A stretch of DNA of 64,000 nt from Rhizobiales bacterium UBA1912 (GCA_002337455.1 DDGC01000023.1:110247-174246); one strand, 5' to 3'. Shown: positions 15,886-25,087, numbered from the stretch's first letter. Program-made: numbers and translations. Notes: generated by a model not told the origin, from the sequence alone.

Positions 15886-16344
15886 ATGGTCCCCTATGAC
15901 AAGCAGGTGGTGACGGTCGTTCGCCAGGGCAATATCGGTACTGATACCGATTACGAGCCGCCCCTGCGCATCGGCTTCGGCATAAATGACAAGACGGTAG
16001 ACAGTCCGAACGCGACGATGGGCCGGTCAATCCTTGTTCCTGGCGCCGGTCCCAACCCCACGCACTACCATGCCGCCAATGATGTGGTCTGGTACATCCT
16101 TTATGGCCAGGTCAAACTTTGGCACGCCAAATCGGACGCGGCCGACCGTCAGGAAGTCATCCTGCAGGCTGGCGATTTCGTTTATGTGCCGGCCGGTGCC
16201 ATTCATGTGATCTCGAACGCTTCGGAGACCGAAGAGGCTTCGCTGATCTTCTGCTATATCGGTGTACCCAACACCGATGCGGCCAAGACCGTGTGGCTTA
16301 CCGAAGACGGCACGGCTCCAATCGAGAAACAAGCCAGCGCCTAA
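15886..16344 (+). CDS. Cupin-domain protein
   Basis: This 152-residue single-domain cupin carries motif 1 around PTHYHAANDVVWYILYGQ, with two His and an unusual lack of the following Glu. Motif 2 is DFVYVPAGAIHVISN, with the third His. Metal binding is therefore plausible but atypical. It sits between the solute-binding protein and the ATPase, so it may modify or sense the transported compound. No reaction can be assigned from sequence. Confidence 0.8.
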   Translation: MVPYDKQVVTVVRQGNIGTDTDYEPPLRIGFGINDKTVDSPNATMGRSILVPGAGPNPTHYHAANDVVWYILYGQVKLWHAKSDAADRQEVILQAGDFVYVPAGAIHVISNASETEEASLIFCYIGVPNTDAAKTVWLTEDGTAPIEKQASA

Positions 16345-16354
16345 GGAGGCTGCA

Positions 16355-17188
16355 ATGAGCGAGACCCTCGCCCGCGACAAGATCGTCGTTGAAAACTTCC
16401 AGCACATCTTCGAGACGGCCGACGGTCCCGTTCAGGCCACCGGCAAGATCGATCTCGAAATTCCCGCGGCCCAGTTCGTGACCCTTGTGGGTCCGAGCGG
16501 CTGCGGCAAGACAACACTGCTCAAGGCCATAGCGGGGTTCATAAACCCGACCCATGGCCGAATCCTGTGCAATGGGGAGCCTGTTACCGGTCCCGGCCGC
16601 GATCGCGGCGTGGTGTTCCAGGAACTGGCGATACTGCCCTGGCGCACGGTGCGGCGGAACATTGCTCACGGGCTTGAAATCGCACGTGTGCAGCAGACGG
16701 AAATCGATACAGCGGTCGACCGGCTGATTTCACTGACCGGGTTGACCGGGTTCGAGGATCGCTATCCTCACGAATTGTCCGGCGGCATGAAGCAGCGCGT
16801 GGCGGTTGCGCGGACATGGGCCGCCGACCCCGACATCATCCTGATGGACGAGCCGTTCGCGGCGGTCGATGCGATGACGCGCCTCACCTTGCAGGAAGAG
16901 CTCGCCTCGCTGAGCTATTCGACCAAAAAGACGGTATTCTTCATCACCCACTCGGTCGATGAGGCCGTGTTCCTTGCCGACCGAGTCCTTGTCATGAGCC
17001 GGCGGCCGGGAACCATCAAGGCCAGCATCGACGTGCCGCGGCGCAAGCCGGGCGGGCGCGACTGGGAAAGCTTTACTACCGACACCGAGATGCAGACCAT
17101 CGTCGAACGCGTGCTGCGTCTGGTCCGCGAGGAAAAGGCCGAACAGTCCCAGGCGTCCAAGCCCAAAACACTGGAGGCGGTGGGATGA
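16355..17188 (+). CDS. ABC transporter ATP-binding protein, SsuB/TauB type
   Basis: This 277-residue nucleotide-binding domain has Walker A GPSGCGKTT, Q-loop VVFQE, signature LSGGMKQRVAVARTW, Walker B IILMDEP and an H-loop His in FFITHSVDEA. It energises uptake by the adjacent permeases. The start at 16355 follows AAGGAGG at the end of the cupin gene; a longer in-frame option begins inside the cupin gene and is rejected. The stop overlaps the first permease start. Confidence 0.93.
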   Translation: MSETLARDKIVVENFQHIFETADGPVQATGKIDLEIPAAQFVTLVGPSGCGKTTLLKAIAGFINPTHGRILCNGEPVTGPGRDRGVVFQELAILPWRTVRRNIAHGLEIARVQQTEIDTAVDRLISLTGLTGFEDRYPHELSGGMKQRVAVARTWAADPDIILMDEPFAAVDAMTRLTLQEELASLSYSTKKTVFFITHSVDEAVFLADRVLVMSRRPGTIKASIDVPRRKPGGRDWESFTTDTEMQTIVERVLRLVREEKAEQSQASKPKTLEAVG

Positions 17189-18018
17189 GTTCGGTGGGTA
17201 CATCGAACCCGCGTACGGTCACGGCTTTCGATCCGTTCAGGATTGGCGGTTTCAGCCTCGTCGCGGGACGATTCAAATTCCTTTTGCCTTTCGCGGTGCT
17301 GATCGCGATCTGGTGGGGCATCAAGATCGCGTTCGGATTGTCCGACCGGGTTCTGGTCTCGCCCCCCGATGTTCTGACGGCGCTCTGGACCCTGTTCTCG
17401 CGCGGCATTCTCGCCGACTACGCATCGACAAGTCTTTATGCGATCGGGATTTCGATCGTGATCTCGACGCTGGTCGGGGTGCCTTTGGGCTTTGCGGTGG
17501 GCGCCAACAAATATGCGGCGCGATCGCTGGATCTTTTCCTGCGCTTTTTCCAGGGCGTGTCGGGCATTTCCTGGCTGCCGCTGGCCATCATTTGGTTCGG
17601 CTTCTCCCAGACCACCGTACTCGTAATCGTCGTCTATACGCTCGTCGTGCCGGTTATCTTCAATACCATGATCGGGGTGCGCTCGATTCCGCGCGAATAT
17701 GCGCTGGCTCTGCGCACGCTGGGGGCCGGGCGCCTCCGCGTGGTCAAGGATGTCTATCTTCCGGGTGCCTTGCCGAGCATCCTTGTCGGGCTGCGGCTGG
17801 GCATGGGCTATGGCTGGCGCGCCCTGATCGCCGCGGAAATGCTGGTGCGTGAAGGCGGCCTTGGCGACCTCATCTTCGGGGCGAGGACCTTTGGCCAGAT
17901 CGACCGCATCATGGGCGGCATGATCATTATCGGCCTGCTCTACATCATCGTGGACCGACTGATCGTTCAGCCGATCGAGGAATTGACCTTCGCACGCTGG
18001 GGGGTAATCCAGAAATGA
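17185..18018 (+). CDS. ABC transporter permease 1, SsuC/TauC type
   Basis: A 277-residue inner-membrane protein with about six membrane segments and a BPD-type loop. The EAA-like region reads ALRTLGAGRLRVVKDVYLPGALPSI. It overlaps the ATPase gene and the second permease gene by 4 bp each, a typical coupled operon. With permease 2 it probably forms a heterodimeric pore. Confidence 0.92.
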   Translation: MSSVGTSNPRTVTAFDPFRIGGFSLVAGRFKFLLPFAVLIAIWWGIKIAFGLSDRVLVSPPDVLTALWTLFSRGILADYASTSLYAIGISIVISTLVGVPLGFAVGANKYAARSLDLFLRFFQGVSGISWLPLAIIWFGFSQTTVLVIVVYTLVVPVIFNTMIGVRSIPREYALALRTLGAGRLRVVKDVYLPGALPSILVGLRLGMGYGWRALIAAEMLVREGGLGDLIFGARTFGQIDRIMGGMIIIGLLYIIVDRLIVQPIEELTFARWGVIQK

Positions 18019-18836
18019 CCAATATCAGCGCAAACCGCCGCGCGGGCATGACTTCGCGCGAAATCGTCTGGTTCCTCTTGCCTGCCTTGCCCTTCGTGCT
18101 GCTTGCCCTTGGCTGGACGCTTTACTGGGGTATTGCCAAGCCCAATATCGGGACGCTGCCGCCCATCTGGACGGTGTTCACGACACTCTGGCAGATTACG
18201 GCAAGCGGTGAGCTGTTCGCTCATATCATTGCCAGTCTCGGGCGTCTGCTCGCCGGCGTCTCAGTCGGCATCATTTCAGGTGTGCTGCTCGGATTTGTCG
18301 TCGGGCTGAACAAGAGGGCATCGGACTTCTTTTATCCGCTGGTCATCTTTTTCAGCGCCATTTCGGGCATTGTCTGGCTGCCGCTTGTGATCGGCTGGCT
18401 TGGTCTCGGGGCCTCGCTGTTCATATTCCTGATCTGGAACACGGTGTTTTTCCTCGTGTTCCAGAACACGGTGCTCGGCGTGCAGCTGGTGCCGAATGTT
18501 CTCGAGCTTGGCGTCAGAACGCTGGGCGGCAGCCGTTTGCACACCATTCTCAACGTCACGGCCTATGGGGCGCTGCCCTATATCCTTTCGGGCATCCGGT
18601 CAGGGATCGGGTTCGGCTGGCGTGCGCTGATCGCTGCGGAACTTGTGGGTGCATCGTCGGGTCTTGGCCAGATGATTTTCCGGGCCGCCGAGTTTCACAG
18701 GGCCGATATCATTCTTGCCGGCTGTATCGTCATCGGCCTCCTCAGTCTCCTGATGGACCGCCTTCTGCTCGTGCCGCTGGAACGCCGCACGATCGAGCGC
18801 TGGGGCCTCGTTTCCCCGTCTGCAAAAGGAGCATGA
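18015..18836 (+). CDS. ABC transporter permease 2, SsuC/TauC type
   Basis: A 273-residue inner-membrane protein with the same layout as permease 1. Its EAA-like loop is GVRTLGGSRLHTILNVTAYGALPYI, followed by FGWRALIAAEL. The two permeases are clearly related but different, so the importer likely uses two distinct subunits, whereas many SsuC-type systems use a homodimer. It is followed at 3 bp by a small anchored protein of unknown role. Confidence 0.92.
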   Translation: MTNISANRRAGMTSREIVWFLLPALPFVLLALGWTLYWGIAKPNIGTLPPIWTVFTTLWQITASGELFAHIIASLGRLLAGVSVGIISGVLLGFVVGLNKRASDFFYPLVIFFSAISGIVWLPLVIGWLGLGASLFIFLIWNTVFFLVFQNTVLGVQLVPNVLELGVRTLGGSRLHTILNVTAYGALPYILSGIRSGIGFGWRALIAAELVGASSGLGQMIFRAAEFHRADIILAGCIVIGLLSLLMDRLLLVPLERRTIERWGLVSPSAKGA

Positions 18837-18839
18837 TCC

Positions 18840-19193
18840 ATGTCTGGCAATAGTGCACAGAAATTGCGGCGCAGGATCTTCAACGTTTCGACCGGCAAAC
18901 TTGCCATCGGCGTGCTCCTGATCTGGGGGATCATCTCGGGTCAGGGCCTTGCGGGGTACCTCACCAAGGACAGCCGGCTGTCGCCGGGTCTGTCGGGACA
19001 GGATGCGGTGGATGTCGTTGTCGTTCTCGATTTTGCGCCCGAACGGTTCCATAACGAGCAGATCGCGCGTTACGGCGTGTTCAGCGGCAGGGATGGCGAC
19101 GTCACCAGGTTCAGGCTCCGAAACGTATCTCCCGGGCAGCTCGAAGCGCTTTCCAGCCTCGTGTGGATTTCAAGGATCGAGCCTCTGACATGA
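18840..19193 (+). CDS. Small membrane-anchored protein, possible I9-like (S8 propeptide-type) domain
   Basis: 117 residues with one N-terminal membrane segment (about 19-40) and a short exported domain. That domain has the pattern DAVDVVVVLDF, a helix, GVFSGRDGDVTRFRLRNV, then PGQLEALSSLVWISRIEP. This beta-alpha-beta-beta-alpha-beta order, with a final strand ending in IEP, recalls the inhibitor I9 / subtilisin-propeptide fold, but no protease is in the operon. AAAGGAG precedes the ATG, and the stop overlaps the MFS gene start. Function unknown; it could be a chaperone-like accessory to the transporters. Confidence 0.55.
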   Translation: MSGNSAQKLRRRIFNVSTGKLAIGVLLIWGIISGQGLAGYLTKDSRLSPGLSGQDAVDVVVVLDFAPERFHNEQIARYGVFSGRDGDVTRFRLRNVSPGQLEALSSLVWISRIEPLT

Positions 19194-20368
19194 GCGAGAT
19201 CGTAGTGGGTGGTCCCGCTGCGCTCGGGTTGGCTCTCGGCGCGCAGACGACGGTGATGCTGCCCGTATTTCTACTCGGATCGCTCTCACCGCTGATTATG
19301 GCGGATGTCGGGATTGATGCTTTCGGTCTCGGGATGGGCGTGGGGCTGTTCTATGCCGCCGCCGCGCTCGGTTCGGCGCTGCTTGCGCCGCTGGCCGATC
19401 GTGCCGATGCCTGGAAAGTCACTCGGTATTGCCTCCTGGCCGTGGCCATAGCCGGGCTGGCGATTGCAACGCTCGGCAGTGCGGCCTGGATCATCTTTGC
19501 CGGCCTTCTGGCCTCGGGATTGACGAACGGCGTCATCCAGCCAGCGACCAATGTCGTCGTCTCCCGTTTCGTGCCGGCTGCCCGGCAGGGGCTGGCGTTC
19601 GGGATCAAGCAGTCCTCGATACCGCTCGCCACCATGCTGGGTGGATTTGCCGTGCCGGTCATAGGGGTCAGTCTGGGCTGGAAATGGGCCTATGCCATCG
19701 CGGCGCTGACGGCACTGCTCGTTGCCGCATTGCTACCCAAACGCCGTGAGGGAACGAGGAGTTCAAGCAGCACGAAAGGGCGCTTGCTGCCCTGGCATAT
19801 GCTGATTCTTCTGGCGGTCATGTCCGGGCTTGGCGCCGCAAGTGCCAATTCGATGGCGGCGTTTCTCGCGCCATCAATGGTGGCGGGCGGGCATTCGGCG
19901 GAAATCGCAGGGATCGTTCTGGCGCTCGGCAGCGCCGTATCGATCAGCGTAAGGCTGGGCATGGGATATGCCGCGGACAGAGGCGCAGTGCCGCTTCTGC
20001 CGAGCGTTGCAATCCTTTTTGCCGGTGGCGCTTTCGCATATGTGCTTTTGACACTCTCGACGGCATTGCCGGTCTTCATCATCGGTTCGCTGCTTGCCTT
20101 CGGGATGGGCTGGGGCTGGTCGGGTATTTCGGTACTTGCCATCGTTCGCGCCAACCTGGGCGCGGCAGGTTCCGCCACCGGGGTCACCCAGGTCGGGGTG
20201 TTTTCAGGCGCTGTTCTGGGGCCGATGAGTTTTGGCTGGCTGGCGGTCAATGCCGGCTATCCGGCGGCATGGGCCATGATGGGCATAATGACTTTCGCGG
20301 CGGCGTGCTGCGCTGTGGGCAGCGAATATCTGGTTTCGCGACATCTGGCTGCGGGGGCCGCGCAATGA
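19190..20368 (+). CDS. Major facilitator superfamily transporter
   Basis: This 392-residue inner-membrane carrier has about 12 membrane segments. The first-half loop includes APLADRADAWKV (an MFS loop 2-3-type pattern) and a central cytoplasmic loop near 190-205 rich in Arg/Lys. The start at 19190 overlaps the previous stop (ATGA), and the stop overlaps the amidohydrolase start, so it belongs to the operon. It probably moves the same or a related organic acid as the ABC importer, or exports an intermediate. The substrate is unknown. Confidence 0.88.
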   Translation: MSEIVVGGPAALGLALGAQTTVMLPVFLLGSLSPLIMADVGIDAFGLGMGVGLFYAAAALGSALLAPLADRADAWKVTRYCLLAVAIAGLAIATLGSAAWIIFAGLLASGLTNGVIQPATNVVVSRFVPAARQGLAFGIKQSSIPLATMLGGFAVPVIGVSLGWKWAYAIAALTALLVAALLPKRREGTRSSSSTKGRLLPWHMLILLAVMSGLGAASANSMAAFLAPSMVAGGHSAEIAGIVLALGSAVSISVRLGMGYAADRGAVPLLPSVAILFAGGAFAYVLLTLSTALPVFIIGSLLAFGMGWGWSGISVLAIVRANLGAAGSATGVTQVGVFSGAVLGPMSFGWLAVNAGYPAAWAMMGIMTFAAACCAVGSEYLVSRHLAAGAAQ

Positions 20369-21201
20369 TCGACGCGCATCTTCATTTCTGGAATGCCGAG
20401 CATGCGGTGCATAACTGGCCCGAAAGCGTCACCGGCAAACTCCGGTGCGCCTTCACGCCCGACGATCTCAAGCCGCAATTGGCAGAAGCGGGCGTCGAGT
20501 CCGTCGTTCTGATGCAATCGCGGAACGATTTCGAGGAATCCCTGCATTTTTCGCGTTTGGCGGGCGAGCATGATTTTATCGGTGCATTGGTGGGTTGGGT
20601 CGATCTTGCCGATCCCGACAATGTCGATGCGGCGCTCGACCGGCTTGCCCAATGCGGAAAGCTGCGCGGGGTCCGTCACCTTATTAATTTCGAACCCGAT
20701 CCCGACTGGCTGCGCGCCGATCCGGTTCAGCGCTCGGTGGCGCGGATCGCGGCGCGGGGTCTCGTCTTTGATGTGGTTCCGACAGACGACCGGAAGTTCG
20801 CGGCGGTGCTCGATCTGGCGCGCGACCATCCCGGCCTCAAGGTCCTGATCGACCATATGGGGCGGCCGCCGGTGGGGCGGGAGCGCGGCAAATGGTTCGC
20901 ACAGATCGAAGCGGCCAGCGCACTCGCCAATGTCACGATCAAGCTCTCGGTTGGCCTCGATGTTCTCATTGGCTGGACGTGGTCGACCGGTGCGCTTGAG
21001 CCCTATGCGCGGCAAATCTTCGACTGTTTCGGACCCGATCGGGTGCTGGCGGCCAGCAACTGGCCGGTCGTTCTCGCTTCGGCCCCGCGCTACGCCGATC
21101 TCTGGCGCGAACTGCCCGGGCTGTTGACGCATCTTGATGACCGGCAGCGGGCTGCGGTGCTGGGCGAGAACGCCCGTGCGCTTTTTTCAATCGGATCGTG
21201 A
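20365..21201 (+). CDS. COG3618-type amidohydrolase, lactonase-like
   Basis: This 278-residue TIM-barrel hydrolase of the amidohydrolase superfamily opens with MIDAHLHFW, giving the first metal His pair. It has VGWVDL, the GVRHLINFEPDPDWL block, VLIDHMGRPP and ASNWPV near the end. Relatives include L-fucono-1,5-lactonase and sulfomuconolactone hydrolase. The last motif has Asn where many members have Asp (SDWP); Asn also occurs in some members, so loss of activity cannot be assumed. It is coupled to the MFS and SDR genes. Opening a sugar-acid or aromatic lactone is a reasonable guess. Confidence 0.85.
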   Translation: MIDAHLHFWNAEHAVHNWPESVTGKLRCAFTPDDLKPQLAEAGVESVVLMQSRNDFEESLHFSRLAGEHDFIGALVGWVDLADPDNVDAALDRLAQCGKLRGVRHLINFEPDPDWLRADPVQRSVARIAARGLVFDVVPTDDRKFAAVLDLARDHPGLKVLIDHMGRPPVGRERGKWFAQIEAASALANVTIKLSVGLDVLIGWTWSTGALEPYARQIFDCFGPDRVLAASNWPVVLASAPRYADLWRELPGLLTHLDDRQRAAVLGENARALFSIGS

Positions 21202-21215
21202 GAGCGGGAATGGCG

Positions 21216-21977
21216 ATGAATTTGTTTGATCTGGCTGGACGCAGCGTACTTGTCACCGGCGGCAGCCGGGGGCTGGGCCGGGAAATGGCGCTGGGCCTGG
21301 CGCAGGCCGGTGCACATGTCGCGATTGCCGGGCGCAATCGGGATGAACTCGATGCGACTGTCTCCGATATCGAGGCGGCGGGTGGCAAATGCACAGCCAT
21401 CAAGGCCGATCTGCTCGATGCGAATGGACCGAAATCGCTGGTAGCCAATGCCGTCTCGGCGCTGGGGTGGCTCGATATCGTTCTGCATGCGGCGGGCCAT
21501 CAGGTGCGCAAGCCCCTCGCAGAGCTGTCGATCGATGAATGGGACGATATTCAGGCCATCCATCTGCGTGCCGCCTTTCTGCTCGCCCAGGGCGCCATTC
21601 GTCATTTCCGCGCCAAGGGCATGCCCGGCAAAATCGTCTTTGTCGGTTCGCTCAATTCCCATATCGGCATTGCCAATGTCGGCGCCTATGCGGCGGCCAA
21701 AAGCGGGCTTGCGGGATTGGCGCGGGTATTGTCGGCAGAAAATGCGGAAGCGGGGATTTGCGTCAATACGATCATCCCGGGCTATTTCCACACAGCGCTC
21801 ACCAATGATCTCTTCGCCGACAAGGCGCGGCACGACTGGGTGATGTCGCGCATACCCATGAAGCGGTTGGGTACGCCACAGGACCTTGTGGGTGCCGCAA
21901 TCTATTTCTCATCGCCAGCCTCCGACTATGTCACCGGCGCGGAAATCCGCGTCGATGGCGGCTGGCTTGCAACCTGA
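21216..21977 (+). CDS. Short-chain dehydrogenase/reductase (SDR)
   Basis: This 253-residue Rossmann oxidoreductase has TGGSRGLG for dinucleotide binding, a catalytic Ser in FVGSLNSH, and YAAAK for the catalytic Tyr/Lys. It ends in the usual VTGAEIRVDGGWLAT. The opening MNLFDLAGR is typical of the gluconate-5-dehydrogenase-like branch. The start at 21216 is preferred because GAGAGCGGGA lies about 7 nt before it; an ATG at 21210 and a GTG at 21198 are alternatives. It oxidises or reduces an alcohol or ketone intermediate of the operon's pathway. Confidence 0.88.
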   Translation: MNLFDLAGRSVLVTGGSRGLGREMALGLAQAGAHVAIAGRNRDELDATVSDIEAAGGKCTAIKADLLDANGPKSLVANAVSALGWLDIVLHAAGHQVRKPLAELSIDEWDDIQAIHLRAAFLLAQGAIRHFRAKGMPGKIVFVGSLNSHIGIANVGAYAAAKSGLAGLARVLSAENAEAGICVNTIIPGYFHTALTNDLFADKARHDWVMSRIPMKRLGTPQDLVGAAIYFSSPASDYVTGAEIRVDGGWLAT

Positions 21978-22005
21978 TCCAACATTCAAAACAAAGGAGA
22001 CGACA

Positions 22006-22332
22006 ATGTTCCGGCACATGGCCATTCTGAGGTTCAAGGACAATGCAGACCCCAAGGCGATCGATGCCTATATGGCGGCTTTTCCCGGCTTTGCCTCGAG
22101 CCTCCCCATGATCAATCACTGGTATATCGGCCGCAATGAAGGCGCGGGCGGGGAATCTCATGTCAAGCGTCACAGCCTGAGCGGCAATTACGATGTCGGA
22201 CTGGTGCTCGAGTTCGATTCGCCAGCCGATTATCTCAGCTACGCCGAATCCAAGGAGCATCAGGCCTTCTTCGAAGAATATTGCGCGCCGATCTTTGCCG
22301 AGCGCGTCGTGGTGCAATTCCACCCCGATTGA
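22006..22332 (+). CDS. Dabb-domain (stress-responsive A/B barrel) protein
   Basis: This 108-residue protein opens with MFRHMAILRFKD and contains the pattern MINHWYIGRNEG, then YDVGLVLEFDS and YLSYAESKEHQAFFEEY, typical of dimeric alpha-beta barrel Dabb proteins. Relatives act as small enzymes or chaperones in catabolic operons. AAAGGAGACGACA precedes the ATG. No reaction can be deduced. Confidence 0.85.
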   Translation: MFRHMAILRFKDNADPKAIDAYMAAFPGFASSLPMINHWYIGRNEGAGGESHVKRHSLSGNYDVGLVLEFDSPADYLSYAESKEHQAFFEEYCAPIFAERVVVQFHPD

Positions 22333-22357
22333 TTGTCCAGAATTTTTGGAGACTGCC

Positions 22358-23317
22358 GTGAAGGCCGTAATAACCGATACGGAAATCGAGAACCCTGATA
22401 TCGAGTTCGGACTGCTCAAGGCGGCAGGATTCGAAGTCGAACGGGCGCAAGCGCGGACACCTGAAGAGGTTATCCGCGCCTGCGCCGGCTCGGATGCTGC
22501 GCTCGTGCAATATGCCCCTTTCACACGGGATGTGTTCGAGGCGCTGCCCGACCTCAAGATCATCAGCCGGTACGGGATCGGCGTCGATTCCATCGATCTC
22601 AAGGCCGCGCGCGAGCATGGCGTGTGGGTGTCCAATGTTCCGGCCTATGGCACGGACGAAGTGCCAACACATGCGCTGGCCATGCTGCTGTCGCTGATGC
22701 GGCATCTGCCTTTCCATGATCGCGCCATCCGCGACGGGGTCTGGCATTTCGCCCATACCGGGGAATTCGAATCCCTTGGCGATACAACCCTCGGGATTAT
22801 CGGCATGGGGCGGTTGGGCCAGCAGGTCGCGCATCTGGCACGGCCCCTGTTCGGGACTGTGCTTGGCTATGATGCGATGCTGCCCGATACTGCCTGGCCA
22901 GATTTCGTCGAGCGGCTCGAGCTCCAAGAGCTCGTTTCCCGTTCGCACGCGCTGACGCTGCATGTTCCGCTGACCGATGAGACCCAGAATCTGGTCGATC
23001 GCGATTTTCTGTCCAGTATCCGGTCCGGCGGCGCCTATCTTGTCAATACGGCGCGGGGCGGGCTTGTCGATCTCGATGCGGTGCTCGCGGCATTGGACAG
23101 CGGGGTCCTCAAAGGCGTAGGTCTCGACGTGCTGCCGGTCGAGCCGCCGCCGATGGGTCACGCGATCCTCCACCATCCGCGTACGCTCATCAGTCCGCAC
23201 ACGGCCTGGTATTCGCGGGCATCGATGGTCGATCTGCGCACGAAATACACACAAAACATCACACAATGGGCCGCACGCGGTGAGGCGGACAATGCCGTCG
23301 TCCGCGGCACGCGGTAA
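22358..23317 (+). CDS. D-isomer-specific 2-hydroxyacid dehydrogenase
   Basis: This 319-residue NAD(P)-dependent enzyme has the dinucleotide motif GIIGMGRLGQQVA, active-site Arg in NTARGGLVD, the Glu in DVLPVEPP and the His in ISPHTAW. All three catalytic residues are visible. The start is GTG at 22358 with TTGGAGA upstream. It reduces or oxidises a 2-keto/2-hydroxy acid, a plausible step next to the FAH-family enzyme that follows 25 bp later. Confidence 0.92.
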   Translation: MKAVITDTEIENPDIEFGLLKAAGFEVERAQARTPEEVIRACAGSDAALVQYAPFTRDVFEALPDLKIISRYGIGVDSIDLKAAREHGVWVSNVPAYGTDEVPTHALAMLLSLMRHLPFHDRAIRDGVWHFAHTGEFESLGDTTLGIIGMGRLGQQVAHLARPLFGTVLGYDAMLPDTAWPDFVERLELQELVSRSHALTLHVPLTDETQNLVDRDFLSSIRSGGAYLVNTARGGLVDLDAVLAALDSGVLKGVGLDVLPVEPPPMGHAILHHPRTLISPHTAWYSRASMVDLRTKYTQNITQWAARGEADNAVVRGTR

Positions 23318-23342
23318 TCCGCCAGTCTGGAGACTTCAAGAG

Positions 23343-24539
23343 ATGACAACACTTCACCAATCGAGCAAAGAGGCCCTGCCTGTCGATGCCGACGATGCAA
23401 CGCTTGTCGGCCGGGTCTGGCTTCCCGATGCCAATGGGCCCGCCGTCGTTAAGATCGAGACTGGCCATGTCATCGATATCTCGACCGTTTTCCCGACGAT
23501 GAGCGATCTCTGCGAGGCGCAGGAGCCGGCTGGAGCCGTGCGCGCAGCCAAAGGCGAGGCCATCGGTTCGCTCGATGACATTCTGGCCAATACGCCGGAC
23601 AAGGCGCGCGATGACACAAAGCCACATCTTCTTGCGCCTGTCGATCTGCAGGCGATCAAGGCGGCGGGGGTGACCTTTGCCGTTTCCATGCTTGAGCGCG
23701 TGATTGAGGAAAGAGCGCGCGGGGCCGCTGAGGACGCGGCACGGTTCCGGGCCGAGATCGAGTCGCTTGTCGGCACCGATCTCGGCGCGCTCCGGCCCGG
23801 CAGCGATGAGGCCATGGCGCTCAAGGCCATGCTGATCGAAAAGGGCGCCTGGAGCCAGTATCTCGAGGTGGGTATCGGCCCCGATGCGGAGATCTTCACC
23901 AAATCCCAGCCCATGTCCTCGGTCGGGACCGGGGCGGTGTGCGGTCTGCACCCCAATTCCAAATGGAACAATCCCGAGCCTGAAGTGGCGCTGGCGGTAT
24001 CGTCCAAACGCCGTGTCGTGGGCGCCATGCTGGGCAATGACGTCAATCTGCGCGATGTCGAAGGGCGTTCGGCGCTGTTGCTGGGCAAGGCCAAGGACAA
24101 CAATGCCTCATGCTCGCTGGGGCCTCTGCTGCGTCTCTTCGACAAGGAGTTCACGCTCGATGATGTTCGGAAAATGGACATTGAACTCACAATCGAGGGC
24201 GTGGACGGCTTCCGGCTCGAAGGCCGGTCCTCGCTGAGCAAGATCAGCCGCGACCCCGAGGATCTGGTGGGGCAGGCGATTGGCGCGCATCACCAATATC
24301 CCGATGGGCTGGTGCTGTTCCTTGGGACAATGTTCGCGCCGATCGAGGATCGCCATGAGCCCGGTTCGGGGTTCACCCATGAATATGGAGACATGGTAGC
24401 CATCGCAACGCCGCTGCTGGGCCGTCTCGTCAATGAGATGCAGGCAACCGATAGCTGTCCGCCCTGGACATACGGAACGCGGGCATTGATGCGCAATCTC
24501 GCGCAGCGCGGACTTCTTGAGGGAGTTGGAACGGCATGA
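23343..24539 (+). CDS. Fumarylacetoacetate hydrolase (FAH) family protein, long form
   Basis: This 398-residue protein has an N-terminal extension and a C-terminal FAH fold. The metal-binding acidic pair is in NNPEPEVALAVSS, followed by GNDVNLRDVEGRSALLLGKAKDNNA. FAH-fold enzymes cleave or dehydrate 2,4-diketo or acylpyruvate-type acids, and a Mg2+/Ca2+ site is expected. It is a close relative of the product of 48904-50031 in the sugar-acid zone, sharing most motifs, which suggests related substrates. Its stop overlaps the next start (ATGA). A sugar-acid 2-keto-3-deoxy intermediate is a possible substrate. Confidence 0.85.
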   Translation: MTTLHQSSKEALPVDADDATLVGRVWLPDANGPAVVKIETGHVIDISTVFPTMSDLCEAQEPAGAVRAAKGEAIGSLDDILANTPDKARDDTKPHLLAPVDLQAIKAAGVTFAVSMLERVIEERARGAAEDAARFRAEIESLVGTDLGALRPGSDEAMALKAMLIEKGAWSQYLEVGIGPDAEIFTKSQPMSSVGTGAVCGLHPNSKWNNPEPEVALAVSSKRRVVGAMLGNDVNLRDVEGRSALLLGKAKDNNASCSLGPLLRLFDKEFTLDDVRKMDIELTIEGVDGFRLEGRSSLSKISRDPEDLVGQAIGAHHQYPDGLVLFLGTMFAPIEDRHEPGSGFTHEYGDMVAIATPLLGRLVNEMQATDSCPPWTYGTRALMRNLAQRGLLEGVGTA

Positions 24540-25087
24540 CGGTACATTCGCTCGGCAATCTCGAACCCCAAATTGCCGCAGATGCGGGTTTTATTGCTCA
24601 CAATGCAACGATCGTCGGCAATGTGCGGATTGCCGCGCGTGCTAGCGTGTGGTTTGGGGCGGTGATCAGGGGCGACAATGAGCTGATCGAGATCGGTGAG
24701 TCGTCAAACGTGCAGGACAATGCCGTCATGCACACCGATCCAGGCTTTCCGTTGACTATCGGGTCGGGTTGTACAATCGGCCATCTCGCTTGTCTGCACG
24801 GCTGTACGATAGGAGATGGTAGCTTGGTGGGAATGCGTGCAGTCATTCTTAATGGCGCAAAAATTGGAAAGTACTGCCTGATAGGGGCAGGGTCGTTGGT
24901 CACCGAAACCATGCTTGTTCCTGATTGTAGCTTGGTGATCGGCGTCCCAGGAAAAGTTGTCCGTACCCTGTCTGAGGAACAAATCGCCGATCTAGGTAAA
25001 TCGGCGAGTACCTATCTATCACGATCCGAACGTTTCACGCGTCAATTTGTTGAAAACCCAAAGGAAATTAAATTTTGGCCGGCGTAG
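24536..25087 (+). CDS. Gamma-carbonic-anhydrase-like left-handed beta-helix protein
   Basis: This 183-residue protein of the LbetaH fold has the hexapeptide-repeat pattern throughout (IVGNVRIAARASVWFGAVIRGD and later). The three His typical of the zinc site are in AVMHTD and GHLACLHGC. Relatives include CaiE/PaaY-type thioesterases and gamma carbonic anhydrases, often encoded with CoA-dependent catabolism. It is the last gene of the operon. G+C falls noticeably along the gene, and the C-terminal third is richer in A+T than the upstream genes, as if it neared a recombination junction. Confidence 0.85.
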   Translation: MTVHSLGNLEPQIAADAGFIAHNATIVGNVRIAARASVWFGAVIRGDNELIEIGESSNVQDNAVMHTDPGFPLTIGSGCTIGHLACLHGCTIGDGSLVGMRAVILNGAKIGKYCLIGAGSLVTETMLVPDCSLVIGVPGKVVRTLSEEQIADLGKSASTYLSRSERFTRQFVENPKEIKFWPA

